A stretch of 64,000 bases of DNA, from contig JAUHYD010000002.1 in assembly GCA_030426665.1 (NCBI GenBank), positions 1-64,000 on the forward strand, in the 5' to 3' direction. The DNA is from Bacteroidia bacterium. Lineage in GTDB: Bacteria > Bacteroidota > Bacteroidia > Chitinophagales > Chitinophagaceae. The notes beneath the pieces are model-generated. The model did not search any database. It worked only from the letters and a program-made list of their open reading frames with translations, and was not told the origin of the DNA. The position numbers were made by a program, and so were the translations under genes. Positions 1-9,018 of this stretch are shown piece after piece (position 1 is the first letter of the stretch; each line of letters begins with the position of its first letter).

Positions 1-532
1 TAGCAAGAAAAAGTGGTTGCAATACCTTGCGGACACTTAGCTCGCCCGGAAACGGAATGAGCGGAATGATAATGGAGCAAATGAAGTTGCGAGTGCCACA
101 GGCTGGGGCGAACTGTAAAGTATGAAGTATGAATACGGAGTTCGCACAGTGCAGGGTTGGTGCGTTGAATGTAAATTAGCGTGGGTTTCGTGCCAGCACC
201 AACCCGGAACGCAGCCGGTGGCTACGCAGGCGAGCACAGACGATAGGCAGCGGGTGGACGGATATATGTGCTGACTGAAGACGGAAAGTGTGAGTGTAGC
301 AGTCTGCCAGCCTGTGAGGTGGGTTTTGGAAGCCTGGTATTTTGTGTGAAGTAGTCAGCGTGGAAAGGAAAAATACCAAGCTGTAAAGAAGTAGAGGTAG
401 CGGCAGTCAGCGTAACGATACCCGTCAAAAAAGGAAGCATATATATCGTACACAGGAGCTGCCGTGAGGCTTTTTCGTGAACTGCAAATACTGTGACATG
501 CTGCGATAGCACCCAATAGGGCAAACAATCTC
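1..532. other. Non-coding part of the mobilizable element
   Basis: No convincing protein is encoded here on either strand; the open frames are short and lack family character. One clear structure is visible: a 10-bp inverted repeat, gggttggtgc at 154-163 and gcaccaaccc at 196-205. A second short hairpin (gggcaa/ttgccc) lies at 519-538. The position just upstream of mobilization genes makes this a plausible place for a transfer origin, but no nick site can be identified. This is inference from position and symmetry only. Confidence 0.4.
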
Positions 533-907
533 TTGCCCTTCCCTTTCAAAGTCAACAATCAAGGGGCAAGTGTTTGTTTGGGATGGCGCATTATTTGCGG
601 AACGAAAAAGCCGAACTCCTTTATGCCTGGGCAACCAATTAGCGTAGCACAAGAGTTAGAAGCTACACTCGGACGGTTTGAATACAAAGATGACAAAGGT
701 ACACGACATGTCCGTCCTCTAATGACAGCAGATGAAATCCGGCATTCTAGTGATAGCCTCATTCTCTGCGGAAACAAGCCCGCAATTAAGACCAAAATAG
801 TTCCCTACTTCAAACAGGGCAACTTGCTTGAAATGTCTAATCTAATACCGTTTCAACCGACAAATAAGCTTCCATTTATAACCCCTCCAACGATTCAATT
901 TGATTAA
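533..907 (+). pseudogene. TraG/VirD4-like coupling protein, C-terminal fragment
   Basis: The translated segment resembles the C-terminal tail of TraG/VirD4-type conjugative coupling ATPases: an RPLMTADEIR block followed by LILCGNKPAIKTK and a VPYF motif, the usual 'RPLLTPDEIR...GNKPPI...PYF' pattern. The nucleotide-binding Walker motifs of the family, which normally occupy several hundred residues upstream, are missing. The frame is closed by a TGA at 494-496, and the only start near 533 is TTG, so this is best read as a decayed or truncated remnant rather than a functional gene. It ends two bases before the next gene. A short unrelated protein remains possible. Confidence 0.45.
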
Positions 908-908
908 C

Positions 909-1448
909 ATGCAACGGGCGATAAAACGAAATAGCGGATTGTATGCATACCTACTCAGTACTAAGGTACTAGAGAATGGTACGGAGCAAGATATTGCCAA
1001 GGCTCGGGAACAGTACTGGAGAGACTACAAGGCGAACTGGAGACGGAACAAACGAAAAACTGAAAAGTCATTCACTATCTCGTTTACAGGTAACGAACTA
1101 TCAGTGTTATCTACTACCGCCAAGAAGCATAAGAAAAGCGTATCCGCATTAATTAAGGCGTCCTGTCTTGCCTATATACAGAAGCAATACGTTGTTCCAG
1201 ATGTTTATGCAGTAAACTCGGTCAGAGAGCTGCTAACAATGAACTACATGTCGTTAAAGAGTGCTTTTGATAATCTCAATGTTCCCTATCAAGTAGGTAT
1301 TGAATTACTCAACCGTATGTCTGAATTAGAAGCCAATGTAACAACGCAATTATACAACCCTAAGAGCCTAGACGACCTAGTTATTGAAGCAATCAATAAA
1401 GAGCCTGAGTATAAGGAAAGGTTGTTACAACTACTCCAAAACCTATAG
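909..1448 (+). CDS. Mobilization accessory protein (MobC-like)
   Basis: Protein of about 179 residues directly upstream of the relaxase, the usual place of the relaxosome accessory protein that binds oriT. It is very basic in its first 60 residues. Around residues 50-90 there is a short strand followed by helices (ISFTGNELSVL... SALIKASCLAYI) that fits the ribbon-helix-helix arrangement of MobC-type proteins. The ATG at 909 is preferred; an in-frame TTG at 900 would add three residues and overlap the upstream fragment. Only 3 bases separate its stop from the relaxase start, so the two genes are co-transcribed. The function is inferred mainly from position. Confidence 0.6.
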   Translation: MQRAIKRNSGLYAYLLSTKVLENGTEQDIAKAREQYWRDYKANWRRNKRKTEKSFTISFTGNELSVLSTTAKKHKKSVSALIKASCLAYIQKQYVVPDVYAVNSVRELLTMNYMSLKSAFDNLNVPYQVGIELLNRMSELEANVTTQLYNPKSLDDLVIEAINKEPEYKERLLQLLQNL

Positions 1449-1451
1449 CCT

Positions 1452-2738
1452 GTGATTATTAAATCATTGAGCAGAAGTAGTAAGAGCGGTAGCGGTGCTA
1501 TCGGTCAGTTGTTGGAATATATCCTAAAGGAAAAGAAGTATACCAAGACTAACCACAAGTCTCGTTTTGAGCAGTACTTGTCTCACCTCTCCCAAACAGA
1601 GCATTGCTATATTGCCGGACTAAGGTTCTCCAAGCAGGACATTAAACATCTGAAAAGCGAGGCTACAGACGCACGTCTACTGGCTGAGATGAAAGCATTT
1701 CCTGGCACAGTAGAAGAGTTTATTAAAACATGCCTCGTGAACAAGTCACCGGTGCAAATTCCGAAAGAAGAGAAAGCAACGCTACTCCTGAAGCACAACA
1801 TAGCCTCAATGACTGCTGAGGGAATGGCAAAGGAGTTCGAACAGAACGAAGCCAACCGGATACATAAGCGGGTTGACCAGACCCTTATTAATCACATGAT
1901 TTTTTCATGGCACAACCAAGATGGAAAACACCTAACAGATGTCATGCTTACGGACATGGCTCGAAAGTATATTGAACTCCGTGGTGAGAATAATCTGTAT
2001 TGTTTTACAAAACATATTGACAAGGAACATACTCACCTCCATGCAGCAGTATCTGGCACCTCACTTAACGGATTATCAAGCCGTATTTCTAAAGATGTCT
2101 TTGCTCACATAAAGGTTGAGATGGATAGGTATCAGAAGGAGCAATATCCTGAATTATGCAGCTTGCCAGAACATGGGAAAAACAAGAATAGAGGTAGAGG
2201 GTCGAAATACGAATATAAAATCGACGAGCGAGCTAATGTAAAAAGTACTCTTTTGCAGTGTACCGACGTGGCACAAAAGTCTGCTACCTCAACTGAACAC
2301 TTCCTCTCATTACTACAAGAGCAAGGGTTTTCTGCATATTATAGAGCAGGTGTACTTACTGGTGTACAAAGTGATAATGGACTAAAGTTTCGTTTTTCAA
2401 GATTAGGTGTAGATATAGCAATGCTACAGGAGCGAGATGATAAAAAAGCCAAAGAGGATAAGGCTATAAATGAATTACATGGATTAAGAGCAGGGCGAGT
2501 AAAACAACAAAAATTAGAAACAGAAAAGGATGAAACTGCTATCGAGAAGCATGAAACCCAACCCAACGATACTATAAAGAATGAGAAGTATGAGCCTGAC
2601 AGTTCCCTACCATCAGAAGATATTGACACTGAAAGTGTAGAAACTGAAAACGAAAATGACAACTTAGAAAAGAACGAAGTGGAAGAACTTGCAGATATTA
2701 GAAGTGTTGGACGAAGTCAGGATGAACCTGAACGATAG
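1452..2738 (+). CDS. MobA-type relaxase (MOBP-like)
   Basis: DNA-nicking relaxase that would cut one strand at oriT and pilot it during conjugative mobilization. The diagnostic metal-binding histidine motif is intact at residues 188-197 (H-I-D-K-E-H-T-H-L-H). The N-terminal region contains candidate tyrosines for motif I (LLEYILKEKKY, residues 21-30). The C-terminal 80 residues are acidic, low-complexity and probably disordered. It starts with GTG, 3 bp after the accessory gene, and its stop lies 9 bp from the stop of the convergent integrase. No mating-pair genes are present, so transfer would need a helper element. The family assignment rests on the triad motif and context. Confidence 0.85.
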   Translation: MIIKSLSRSSKSGSGAIGQLLEYILKEKKYTKTNHKSRFEQYLSHLSQTEHCYIAGLRFSKQDIKHLKSEATDARLLAEMKAFPGTVEEFIKTCLVNKSPVQIPKEEKATLLLKHNIASMTAEGMAKEFEQNEANRIHKRVDQTLINHMIFSWHNQDGKHLTDVMLTDMARKYIELRGENNLYCFTKHIDKEHTHLHAAVSGTSLNGLSSRISKDVFAHIKVEMDRYQKEQYPELCSLPEHGKNKNRGRGSKYEYKIDERANVKSTLLQCTDVAQKSATSTEHFLSLLQEQGFSAYYRAGVLTGVQSDNGLKFRFSRLGVDIAMLQERDDKKAKEDKAINELHGLRAGRVKQQKLETEKDETAIEKHETQPNDTIKNEKYEPDSSLPSEDIDTESVETENENDNLEKNEVEELADIRSVGRSQDEPER

Positions 2739-2747
2739 GGTAGCCAG

Positions 2748-3968
2748 CTAAAATCCAATCACAGCATCCAATGCTTCATCAGTATCTTTATGAATGAAGT
2801 TCGCTTGGTAGCCAACTGTTGTAGTGATAGATGAGTGCCGGTAGAGTTTCTGTAGCATTTGTATTGGTATCTTATCCCCCGAAATATTGCCAAATGTATG
2901 CCGAGCAATATGCATCGTTAACTTTTGTGTAATTTTGGCTTTTGGCGCAACCTTTTCACGTAATGTTTTGTCAACCTTACTGGTCATGTTCATAATACGC
3001 CGTTGAACAACAAAACCATCACTCAAATCTTCGATCGTTTTTAGTTCAGGGAAAATAAAATCGTCAATATTTTGTTTTTGACTCTTATACTGGCTAATGA
3101 TATTCAAAGCCTTTTCGGGTATTTTCAAGGAACCACCTTTGTCATTCTTGCCCATCAAATAATGCAGACGGTCATTTTGAATATCTGACCACTTGATACG
3201 GAATACGTCAGAAACTCTCATGCCAGCAAAGTAGAATGAAAATAGCCATAAGTTACGACAGTGGTTTTCAAAAGAATCACTTGGAAAAGCAACAGCTTCA
3301 ATGCGTTTAACTTCATCAGATGTCAAACCTACTTTTGTAGAATCGGGAAACTTGATGCTAATCTTCCCCGCACCAAATGGGTAGTACTTCCTGTCCGTTA
3401 TTTCTCCTTTGATTGCTTGACTGAAAATTGACCGGATAACAACAAGGTGATTTACTGCACTCCTTTCGCTAAGGTTTAGTTTGTTGCTCTTTAAATGTGT
3501 TTTAAACCTTTCCAAAAGAGGAATTGTAACGTCAGAGAACGCTATATCAGCCCCGTTTAAGAACTCTTTGAAGTGTTTTATTCTTGGTTTATCTGCTGTA
3601 TATCGATTGTACTTCCCAGCAGTCTTTAAATCTTCAAGGTATATGTCAGCTTGGGAGAAAAATGTTACGCCACCTTTAGGTTTTATTTTTTGCCTAACGG
3701 CACGAGAGGAAACGTCTTTTTTGTCTGTTTCCATTTCAAGGGACTTATTCATGGCTTCGGCAACTTTGGTAGCGAGGAAATTATTTAACCGCCCAGAATT
3801 TGGGTGCGATTTTCTAACTTTTTGAGTAGCCTTGTCCCAATCTGCTTCTTTTATGCTATATTCGAGGTATATATACGATGACTTCCTGTCTTTCGTGATG
3901 CGAATAGCTAGCGGAGAAGTTCCATCTTTCTTTACTTCCTTTCGTAAAATGACCTTAACATTTGCCAT
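2748..3968 (-). CDS. int: Tyrosine recombinase/integrase
   Basis: Site-specific recombinase of 406 residues with the Bacteroidota integrase layout: an N-terminal arm-binding part (about 1-95), a SAM-like core-binding domain (about 100-200) and a catalytic domain. The catalytic set is visible: Arg251 (GMRVSDVF), His353 and Arg356 (HIARH), His378 (LYRHSS) and the nucleophile Tyr387 (TTVGY). It lies about 140 bp from a duplicated 3' half of a tRNA-Phe gene, the expected attachment site, so it most likely integrates the neighbouring mobilization genes there. It is convergent with the relaxase gene. The ATG at 3968 gives the complete N-terminus usual in the family. Confidence 0.93.
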   Translation of the reverse strand: MANVKVILRKEVKKDGTSPLAIRITKDRKSSYIYLEYSIKEADWDKATQKVRKSHPNSGRLNNFLATKVAEAMNKSLEMETDKKDVSSRAVRQKIKPKGGVTFFSQADIYLEDLKTAGKYNRYTADKPRIKHFKEFLNGADIAFSDVTIPLLERFKTHLKSNKLNLSERSAVNHLVVIRSIFSQAIKGEITDRKYYPFGAGKISIKFPDSTKVGLTSDEVKRIEAVAFPSDSFENHCRNLWLFSFYFAGMRVSDVFRIKWSDIQNDRLHYLMGKNDKGGSLKIPEKALNIISQYKSQKQNIDDFIFPELKTIEDLSDGFVVQRRIMNMTSKVDKTLREKVAPKAKITQKLTMHIARHTFGNISGDKIPIQMLQKLYRHSSITTTVGYQANFIHKDTDEALDAVIGF

Positions 3969-4104
3969 ATCATCGTATAATTTTACTACAACAATACTAC
4001 AACATTTTGTGGTTTTTATTGGTTTTTGATGGTTTTATATTTTTACACAATCCATTATTAACAGTACTTTCAGACCATATCGATTCATATTGAACCATAA
4101 TTTC

Positions 4105-4154
4105 AAGGACTGAAAATCCTTGTGTCGGGGGTTCAATTCCCTCCCACACCACCA
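4105..4154 (+). other. attR: 3' half of tRNA-Phe(GAA)
   Basis: A tRNA 3' half without the D-arm or the 5' acceptor strand: anticodon stem 4105-4109/4117-4121 around loop ctgaaaa (anticodon GAA, Phe), variable loop 4122-4126, T-arm 4127-4143 with ttcaatt loop, acceptor strand 4144-4150, and encoded ACCA to 4154. Nothing pairing with ccacacc occurs at the right distance upstream. This is the pattern left when a tyrosine integrase inserts an element into the 3' end of a tRNA gene. The intact gene should lie at the other end of the element, left of this window. Confidence 0.85.
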
Positions 4155-4157
4155 CTA

Positions 4158-4199
4158 AAAAGAGAGCCTTTCAGCTGTGTTGCTGAAAGGCTCTCTTTT
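4158..4199 (+). terminator. Rho-independent terminator of the tRNA-Phe unit
   Basis: An 18-bp uninterrupted stem (4158-4175 with 4182-4199) around a 6-nt loop, whose 3' arm ends in TTTT, begins four bases after the tRNA CCA end. It belongs to the original tRNA transcription unit and marks chromosomal DNA to the right of the insertion. Confidence 0.9.
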
Positions 4200-4325
4200 A
4201 CTTATTACGCATTTGTTTTTTTCGTTTTAATTCATCAACACTGATCAAAGTGTCTGACTCTGTCCCAAACATGCAGATCGTGGATCAAGCAAAAAAGATC
4301 GTCTCGCTCCCGAAAAACGTTTTCC

Positions 4326-5432
4326 TCACTTAGTTTCTGTCCTCAGAACATAATTGGTACTTCGTCCCCCGGCTCCTTCTTTTGTTAGTATCCCTTTGTT
4401 TATCAGGTCCTGTATATCTCGCAATGCACTATCCTGAGAGCATTTTGTGATTTTTGCCCATTTAGATGATGTCAGTTTGCCGAAAAAGTCATCTAATAGT
4501 TTACTTATCATTAGTATTTGGCGGGTGTTAATAGGAGTATCTGGTATCTGCTTCCAAAACGCGGATTTTTCCAAGACTTTGGCAAGAGTGCTTTCTGCAC
4601 TTGCTATTGTGCGGTCCAGACAATTCAAAAACCATTCTATCCAGTTACTGATGTCAAGCGTTCCTTTTTGAGTGTTTTCGAACATGTTGTAATACTGTTT
4701 TTTCTCTCGCTCTATTTGTGCAGACATGCTGTAGAATCGCTGAGACATACCGTCTGCCCTTGCTAGTTTCGTATCTGCAATTGTTCGTGCTATTCGTCCA
4801 TTACCATCGTCAAACGGGTGTATCGTCACAAACCATAAGTGTGCAATGGCAGTTTTTAGTACAGGGTCAATATTCATTTTTTCGTTGAACCATGTCAAAA
4901 AGCGGTTCATTTCATGTCCTAATAGTTTGGCTTCCGGTGCTTCAAAGTGTATTTTCTCATATCCTATGGGACTATATACTACATGCATTGGGCCTTTTTG
5001 ATTGTCTCGCCAGTTGCCGGAAACTATTTTGTGCATTCCGCTATAACCTGTCGGGAACAAAGAGGCATGCCAGCCGAATAGCCGCTTATCGGTAAGTTGT
5101 TTGCCAAAATTTTGTGTCACATCCAGCATCATTTCAACGACCCCTTCCACATTTCGGTCAGAAGGAACTAAGCCGGCAACATCTATTCCTAAACGACGGG
5201 CAACAGAAGACCGTACCTGATTCTGGTTGAGTATTTGCCCTTCAATTTCATTTGACTTGACTATTTCGAGTGTAAGTGTTTGTAGGGTTGCTTCTTCACG
5301 GATTTTGAAACCGATAGACTCCATTCGCCCGAGTAACTTCCCTTGTTTATGGCGCACTTCAGCAAGCAAACCTGATGGCCTTTCACTATCCCATTCGAAT
5401 TCAGGCCAGTTTTTTAGTTGATGAATACACAT
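4326..5432 (-). CDS. Fic family protein (DUF4172-Fic-wHTH)
   Basis: Fic enzymes transfer AMP or another phosphate-containing group onto target protein side chains. The protein has an N-terminal DUF4172-like segment opening with the family-typical WPEFEWD, a complete catalytic motif H205-PFDDGNGRIAR, and a C-terminal winged-helix-like region (about 300-368). Residues 60-65 (SNEIEG) match the autoinhibitory [S/T]xxxE[G/N] motif upstream of the core, placing it in class II, whose activity is held back by that glutamate. The ATG at 5432 was chosen because family members start right before the WPxFxWD block; an upstream in-frame ATG at 5546 would add 38 unrelated residues. It stands alone beside the attachment site; target unknown. 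Confidence 0.9.
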   Translation of the reverse strand: MCIHQLKNWPEFEWDSERPSGLLAEVRHKQGKLLGRMESIGFKIREEATLQTLTLEIVKSNEIEGQILNQNQVRSSVARRLGIDVAGLVPSDRNVEGVVEMMLDVTQNFGKQLTDKRLFGWHASLFPTGYSGMHKIVSGNWRDNQKGPMHVVYSPIGYEKIHFEAPEAKLLGHEMNRFLTWFNEKMNIDPVLKTAIAHLWFVTIHPFDDGNGRIARTIADTKLARADGMSQRFYSMSAQIEREKKQYYNMFENTQKGTLDISNWIEWFLNCLDRTIASAESTLAKVLEKSAFWKQIPDTPINTRQILMISKLLDDFFGKLTSSKWAKITKCSQDSALRDIQDLINKGILTKEGAGGRSTNYVLRTETK

Positions 5433-6272
5433 ATTCTCCGCATTTTGTGCGGTGAATATCCGGCTTAATCTCCGCATCAGCTCGCTGCTGGCTATGTTTC
5501 GTAAACCTACGAATGCCCTCAAAATAAACTCCGAGTACATATACATAGTTTGGCATTTCTCTTAATTTTAGTGGTGGCCTTTGCCGTCCGTGCTCCTCTT
5601 TATGGCTTGTAATAACTAATTGGTACGTGTAGCATTGGTTTGGGGGCTTTTACCCGGTCGATATATAGTTTCTTTTTAGCGAGGTCAAAACTTTAAAAGA
5701 TCATTGTCACCCCATTTTTCTTTAAGCGCTGCGCCACAGCCTACAGATTTCTCAATGTCCACAAGTACCTGTACCTCGTAATTGCTCATAATACTTTCGC
5801 AAGCTTAGGTGAGCAACCAAAACTAATACTCGTATTACAAGGATTTTTTTGATTCGCATGAGTCGCGTGTGTAAAGCATTTCTATGCCTGTTGCATAAAC
5901 CAAGTTCTCTAAGTAATTATTTGACAAAACTGCAGCATGAATACTTTCATGTTAATAAGTTTGACGGCTATTGTCTTAATTGAATGACCATTGGGAGCGA
6001 AAATTTAATATTCATGAAGTTCGTTCAGGATTTTTGTGGCGGCTAATTGCCTCCAACATCAAATGAGGACGTGACGTAGTATTACTGTTATTCGAACCTA
6101 TCATTCGTTTCGTCTGTTTGCGGAAGTTTACCTTATTTTATATTCGCGAGGTAACAAACACACGTTAACTAATTTTGCAGACGACGTCAGGAAGTTTACT
6201 TGCATTTCAAACGCTGATTAATTTGTGGTGTCATTAAAATTGTAATTTACCAATAGGCATCAAATTATAGAA
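5433..6272. other. Intergenic gap with one tiny reading frame
   Basis: About 840 bases without a recognisable gene. The only candidate is a 34-codon frame on the minus strand at 5685-5789, starting with MSNYEVQVLVDIEK. It has a normal ATG and ordinary composition but no recognisable family, and may be a remnant. The rest is AT-rich and would hold the promoters of the divergent Fic and serine hydrolase genes; no clear operator or hairpin was seen. Confidence 0.35.
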
Positions 6273-7412
6273 ATGAAAAAGGTACTCAAAATTGTAGGAA
6301 TAGTCATAGCCGTAATACTGCTGATTGCATTGATATTAGGTGGGTATGGTTATTATAAGTTAAGGAATTTGAAGGACACACATGACTTGCAGGCTCGTGT
6401 AGATAAGATGTGCAACAAATTTGTGAGCAAACCAAATGCTGCAGGACTGTTTGTAGGAATCATCCAGGGGGATGCTATGTATGTACAAGGGTATGGAGTG
6501 ATGGATAAGCAAACCAATGCAAAGCCGGACAGCACCACGATTTTCGAAATTGGTTCGCTGACAAAGGTATTTACAGCCGAGATAGCACAACGACTCGTGG
6601 ACAACAAAGAGTTAAATTGGGAGGATAATTTTTCAGAGTATTTACCAGCAACTGTAAAGTTGCCGGCCGACGATAATACAAAGCTTTTTCATCTGGCGTC
6701 ACATACCTCTGGCTTCCCCAGATTGCCGGAGGTGTGGTTTGACAAATTGGAAATCGATACCTGTGACCCCTATAGTTCGCTCGATACAAACGATCTCATT
6801 AGTTACCTGAATAGCTATACAGACAAGAAAGCGCCATCGTTAGACAGGTATGATTACTCTAATCTGGGGACGGGTATACTAGGGCATATCTTAGAATGGC
6901 GTAGCGGGAAGAGTTATGAGGAGTTATTGCAACAGCATATTTGTAAGCCACTGGGGATGATAAATACATCATTGACTGCAACAGACAGCACTCGATTTGC
7001 AGCCGGCTACGATGCATTGGGAAACAAAACTTGCCATTGGACAATCCCAGTATTAGGCGCAGCAGGAGCCATAAAGTCTACAGGTGCCGATATGTTGAAG
7101 TTTCTGCGCGCTAACATGGGCGATAGCTCAGAATTGGGCACAAGTATGCTCAAGACGCAAACTGAATTGGCTGGTATTACAGGAGGCGGAATCGCATATG
7201 GATGGCATATTGACAAGGTGAGTGGGGCGGTATTTGGCATGGAAGATATAGTCTGGCACAATGGTGCTACAGGTGGCTTTAGGTCCTATATGGGGTTTGA
7301 AAGGGGAAGTAAAAAGGGAATCGTTGTGTTGTCAAATCAAGCTAGTGAAAACACCGATAGATTGGCGATACAGCTATTGATTCAGACGTTGACTATTTCG
7401 CTCAAGAATTAA
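6273..7412 (+). CDS. Membrane-anchored serine hydrolase (beta-lactamase class C family)
   Basis: Serine hydrolase of the PF00144 family (class C beta-lactamases, DD-peptidases, esterases). The N-terminus carries a single hydrophobic helix (residues 8-27) and no signal-peptidase site is obvious, so it is probably anchored in the inner membrane facing the periplasm. The catalytic motifs are intact: S95-LTK98 (SxxK), Y195-SN (YxN) and H329-NG (the KTG-box equivalent). Length (379 aa) is normal for the family. Substrate cannot be deduced; antibiotic resistance should not be assumed. It is monocistronic, with about 170 bases to the next, opposing gene. Confidence 0.88.
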   Translation: MKKVLKIVGIVIAVILLIALILGGYGYYKLRNLKDTHDLQARVDKMCNKFVSKPNAAGLFVGIIQGDAMYVQGYGVMDKQTNAKPDSTTIFEIGSLTKVFTAEIAQRLVDNKELNWEDNFSEYLPATVKLPADDNTKLFHLASHTSGFPRLPEVWFDKLEIDTCDPYSSLDTNDLISYLNSYTDKKAPSLDRYDYSNLGTGILGHILEWRSGKSYEELLQQHICKPLGMINTSLTATDSTRFAAGYDALGNKTCHWTIPVLGAAGAIKSTGADMLKFLRANMGDSSELGTSMLKTQTELAGITGGGIAYGWHIDKVSGAVFGMEDIVWHNGATGGFRSYMGFERGSKKGIVVLSNQASENTDRLAIQLLIQTLTISLKN

Positions 7413-7583
7413 TTATGAACGAATACCGGTAGTCACGAATAGCGATTAATTCTGGAAATTTGGGGGTGCAGTATTGTCAAAATAAATTTGATGATAGGTT
7501 TTGATAGCAACTTCTCAATGCATCTCAGTGCTTTTCTTAATCAGTTGCGTTTATTTTCTTGATGAGCTTAGTTGCAGGATGTG

Positions 7584-7775
7584 TTACCCAAATAACCTGA
7601 ATGCCAACATAACAAGCAAAGCAGTAACCACCATGCCAATTGTACCATTGAAATATCCATCCAAATTTAAGTAATAGCGGTATGGCTTTCCGCCGAAAGA
7701 TGATAACCACCGATAGAATGCACCAACTGGTGCAAAAATGGTTATCAGTATAACTTCTGAGATTACCTCCCACAT
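7584..7775 (-). CDS. Small two-helix membrane protein
   Basis: A 63-residue protein with two predicted membrane segments (about residues 4-20 and 44-62) separated by a basic/aromatic loop with a YRYYLNLDGYFNG stretch. Its composition is that of a real small membrane protein rather than a chance frame, and similar uncharacterised proteins are common in Bacteroidota. No function can be given. It lies 70 bp downstream of the YdeI-family gene on the same strand and could be co-transcribed with it. Confidence 0.55.
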   Translation of the reverse strand: MWEVISEVILITIFAPVGAFYRWLSSFGGKPYRYYLNLDGYFNGTIGMVVTALLVMLAFRLFG

Positions 7776-7845
7776 AATATTAATTTTATTCGCCGCAGCC
7801 GGGCAACAACTATCTTGTTACTTCCATTTTGCTGTTTGTTATTCC

Positions 7846-8433
7846 TTAATGAAACTTCTCTCCTTTATCCAGCATTTCCAGTATTATTTTCATTCTCTTT
7901 TCACGGGTTTCCGGTTTTTTGGCAGTCTGTAGCCGCCAGGTGATCGCGAATTTATTGGCTTTGTTCAGCGTCTCGAAAAAAGCTTTTGCCTTTTTGTTTT
8001 TCTCTAACAGGTTGAGCAAATCTTCAGGCGGTGTTGAGTTTGCCGGCGAATCATATGCTGCCGCTATTCGCCCGTCTTTCTTTGCTTCCTCGAAGGCTTT
8101 TAACCCGCCGGCTTTCATTCTCTTTTCTTTCGTAAGCCGCTCAATGTGTGCGATATTTCGTTTCGACCATATACTACGTGCCCGGCGTGGCGTAAATTTT
8201 TGAATCCACGATTCGTCATCAAACTTTTTCTTTTGTCCGTCAATCCAGCCATAGCAGAGTGCTTCGTCGAGTGCTTCTGCATATGTGACAGTTTTTTTGC
8301 CCGAATCTTTCTTGTAAATGCGCAGCCAAATACCTTCCGACTTTTCATAATTGGCCGCCAGCCATTTCTCCCATGCACTTGCGGTTGCAAATGATTTTGT
8401 TGGTGCCTCTTTCTTGTTTTCTTTTACACTCAT
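7846..8433 (-). CDS. YdeI/OmpD-associated family protein
   Basis: A 195-residue protein of the YdeI/OmdA family: a domain with the W-L-R-I-YKK...YAEALDEALCYGWIDG block (about residues 40-70), the F-TPRRARSIWSKRN motif (about 80-93), and the C-terminal OmdA helix pair (FFETLNKANK...AKKPETREKRM). The biochemical role is unknown; the family has been connected with bacteriocin or peptide stress, but this is weakly supported. It is the first of three related genes in 2 kb on the same strand, with a DUF1801 protein and a DUF1801-OmdA fusion upstream. Confidence 0.85.
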   Translation of the reverse strand: MSVKENKKEAPTKSFATASAWEKWLAANYEKSEGIWLRIYKKDSGKKTVTYAEALDEALCYGWIDGQKKKFDDESWIQKFTPRRARSIWSKRNIAHIERLTKEKRMKAGGLKAFEEAKKDGRIAAAYDSPANSTPPEDLLNLLEKNKKAKAFFETLNKANKFAITWRLQTAKKPETREKRMKIILEMLDKGEKFH

Positions 8434-8586
8434 GTAGCCTTAATCTATGTAATGCTGTACAGCAGCATCTAATTTAAGAAATTGATTCTGAAATAGAATT
8501 GCGATTCGGCCCTGGTTCAGCTTGCGGACCGTGGGAACTACATTAGGCATATAGGTGTGCATTCAATTGATTAGTTTTATCATTTG

Positions 8587-9018
8587 CTATTTTTCTATAG
8601 ATGCCAGCCACAGCTTTATGACGGTACGTAGTGCCGCCTCTTTTTTGTGTAGGTCAGCGAGGTCTTTTATGTTTACTATACGCCTGCCGTCGGTATATTT
8701 GCCCCCCATTATACCTGCGGTGTCATTTATTCTGGCACCTGTGGGAAACACCAGTAGAATTTTCCCTCTGTGAAGGTTACAGACAACCATATCACGCTTG
8801 TATTCCTTTGGGTCAAAAGGCTTCATTTCACCACCGTAGTAAAAGCTGGGGCTATTCCACTTTATTTGTTCGGCTATTTCGTCATCAACCGATAATATGA
8901 TTTGCCGGAGTGCCAACACAATTTCGCGGGCTCCTGCTTCTAGTTGGTTTATGTGGTCAGTTACTAGTTCGGTGTCTGTCTTTTTAGGTGTTTTTGTTTT
9001 TTGGGGACCTGGTTCCAT
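8587..9018 (-). CDS. DUF1801 domain-containing protein
   Basis: A 143-residue cytoplasmic protein with a full DUF1801 (YdhG-like) domain: the E-Q-I-KWNSPSFYYGG core near residues 52-64, then CNLHRGKILLVFPTG and the terminal helix with ALRTVIKLWL. The N-terminal 15 residues are rich in Lys, Thr and Pro and probably disordered. No catalytic motif is known for the family. The same domain forms the N-terminal half of the gene at 9271-9891. Confidence 0.85.
   Translation of the reverse strand: MEPGPQKTKTPKKTDTELVTDHINQLEAGAREIVLALRQIILSVDDEIAEQIKWNSPSFYYGGEMKPFDPKEYKRDMVVCNLHRGKILLVFPTGARINDTAGIMGGKYTDGRRIVNIKDLADLHKKEAALRTVIKLWLASIEK

Noticed and set aside
4105-4154. Complete tRNA gene
   Set aside because: The D-arm and 5' acceptor strand are missing; only the anticodon arm to CCA is present.
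7537-7773. Alternative 78-codon frame over the small membrane protein
   Set aside because: Composition is typical of an out-of-frame reading; the overlapping frame 7584-7775 gives two clean membrane helices.
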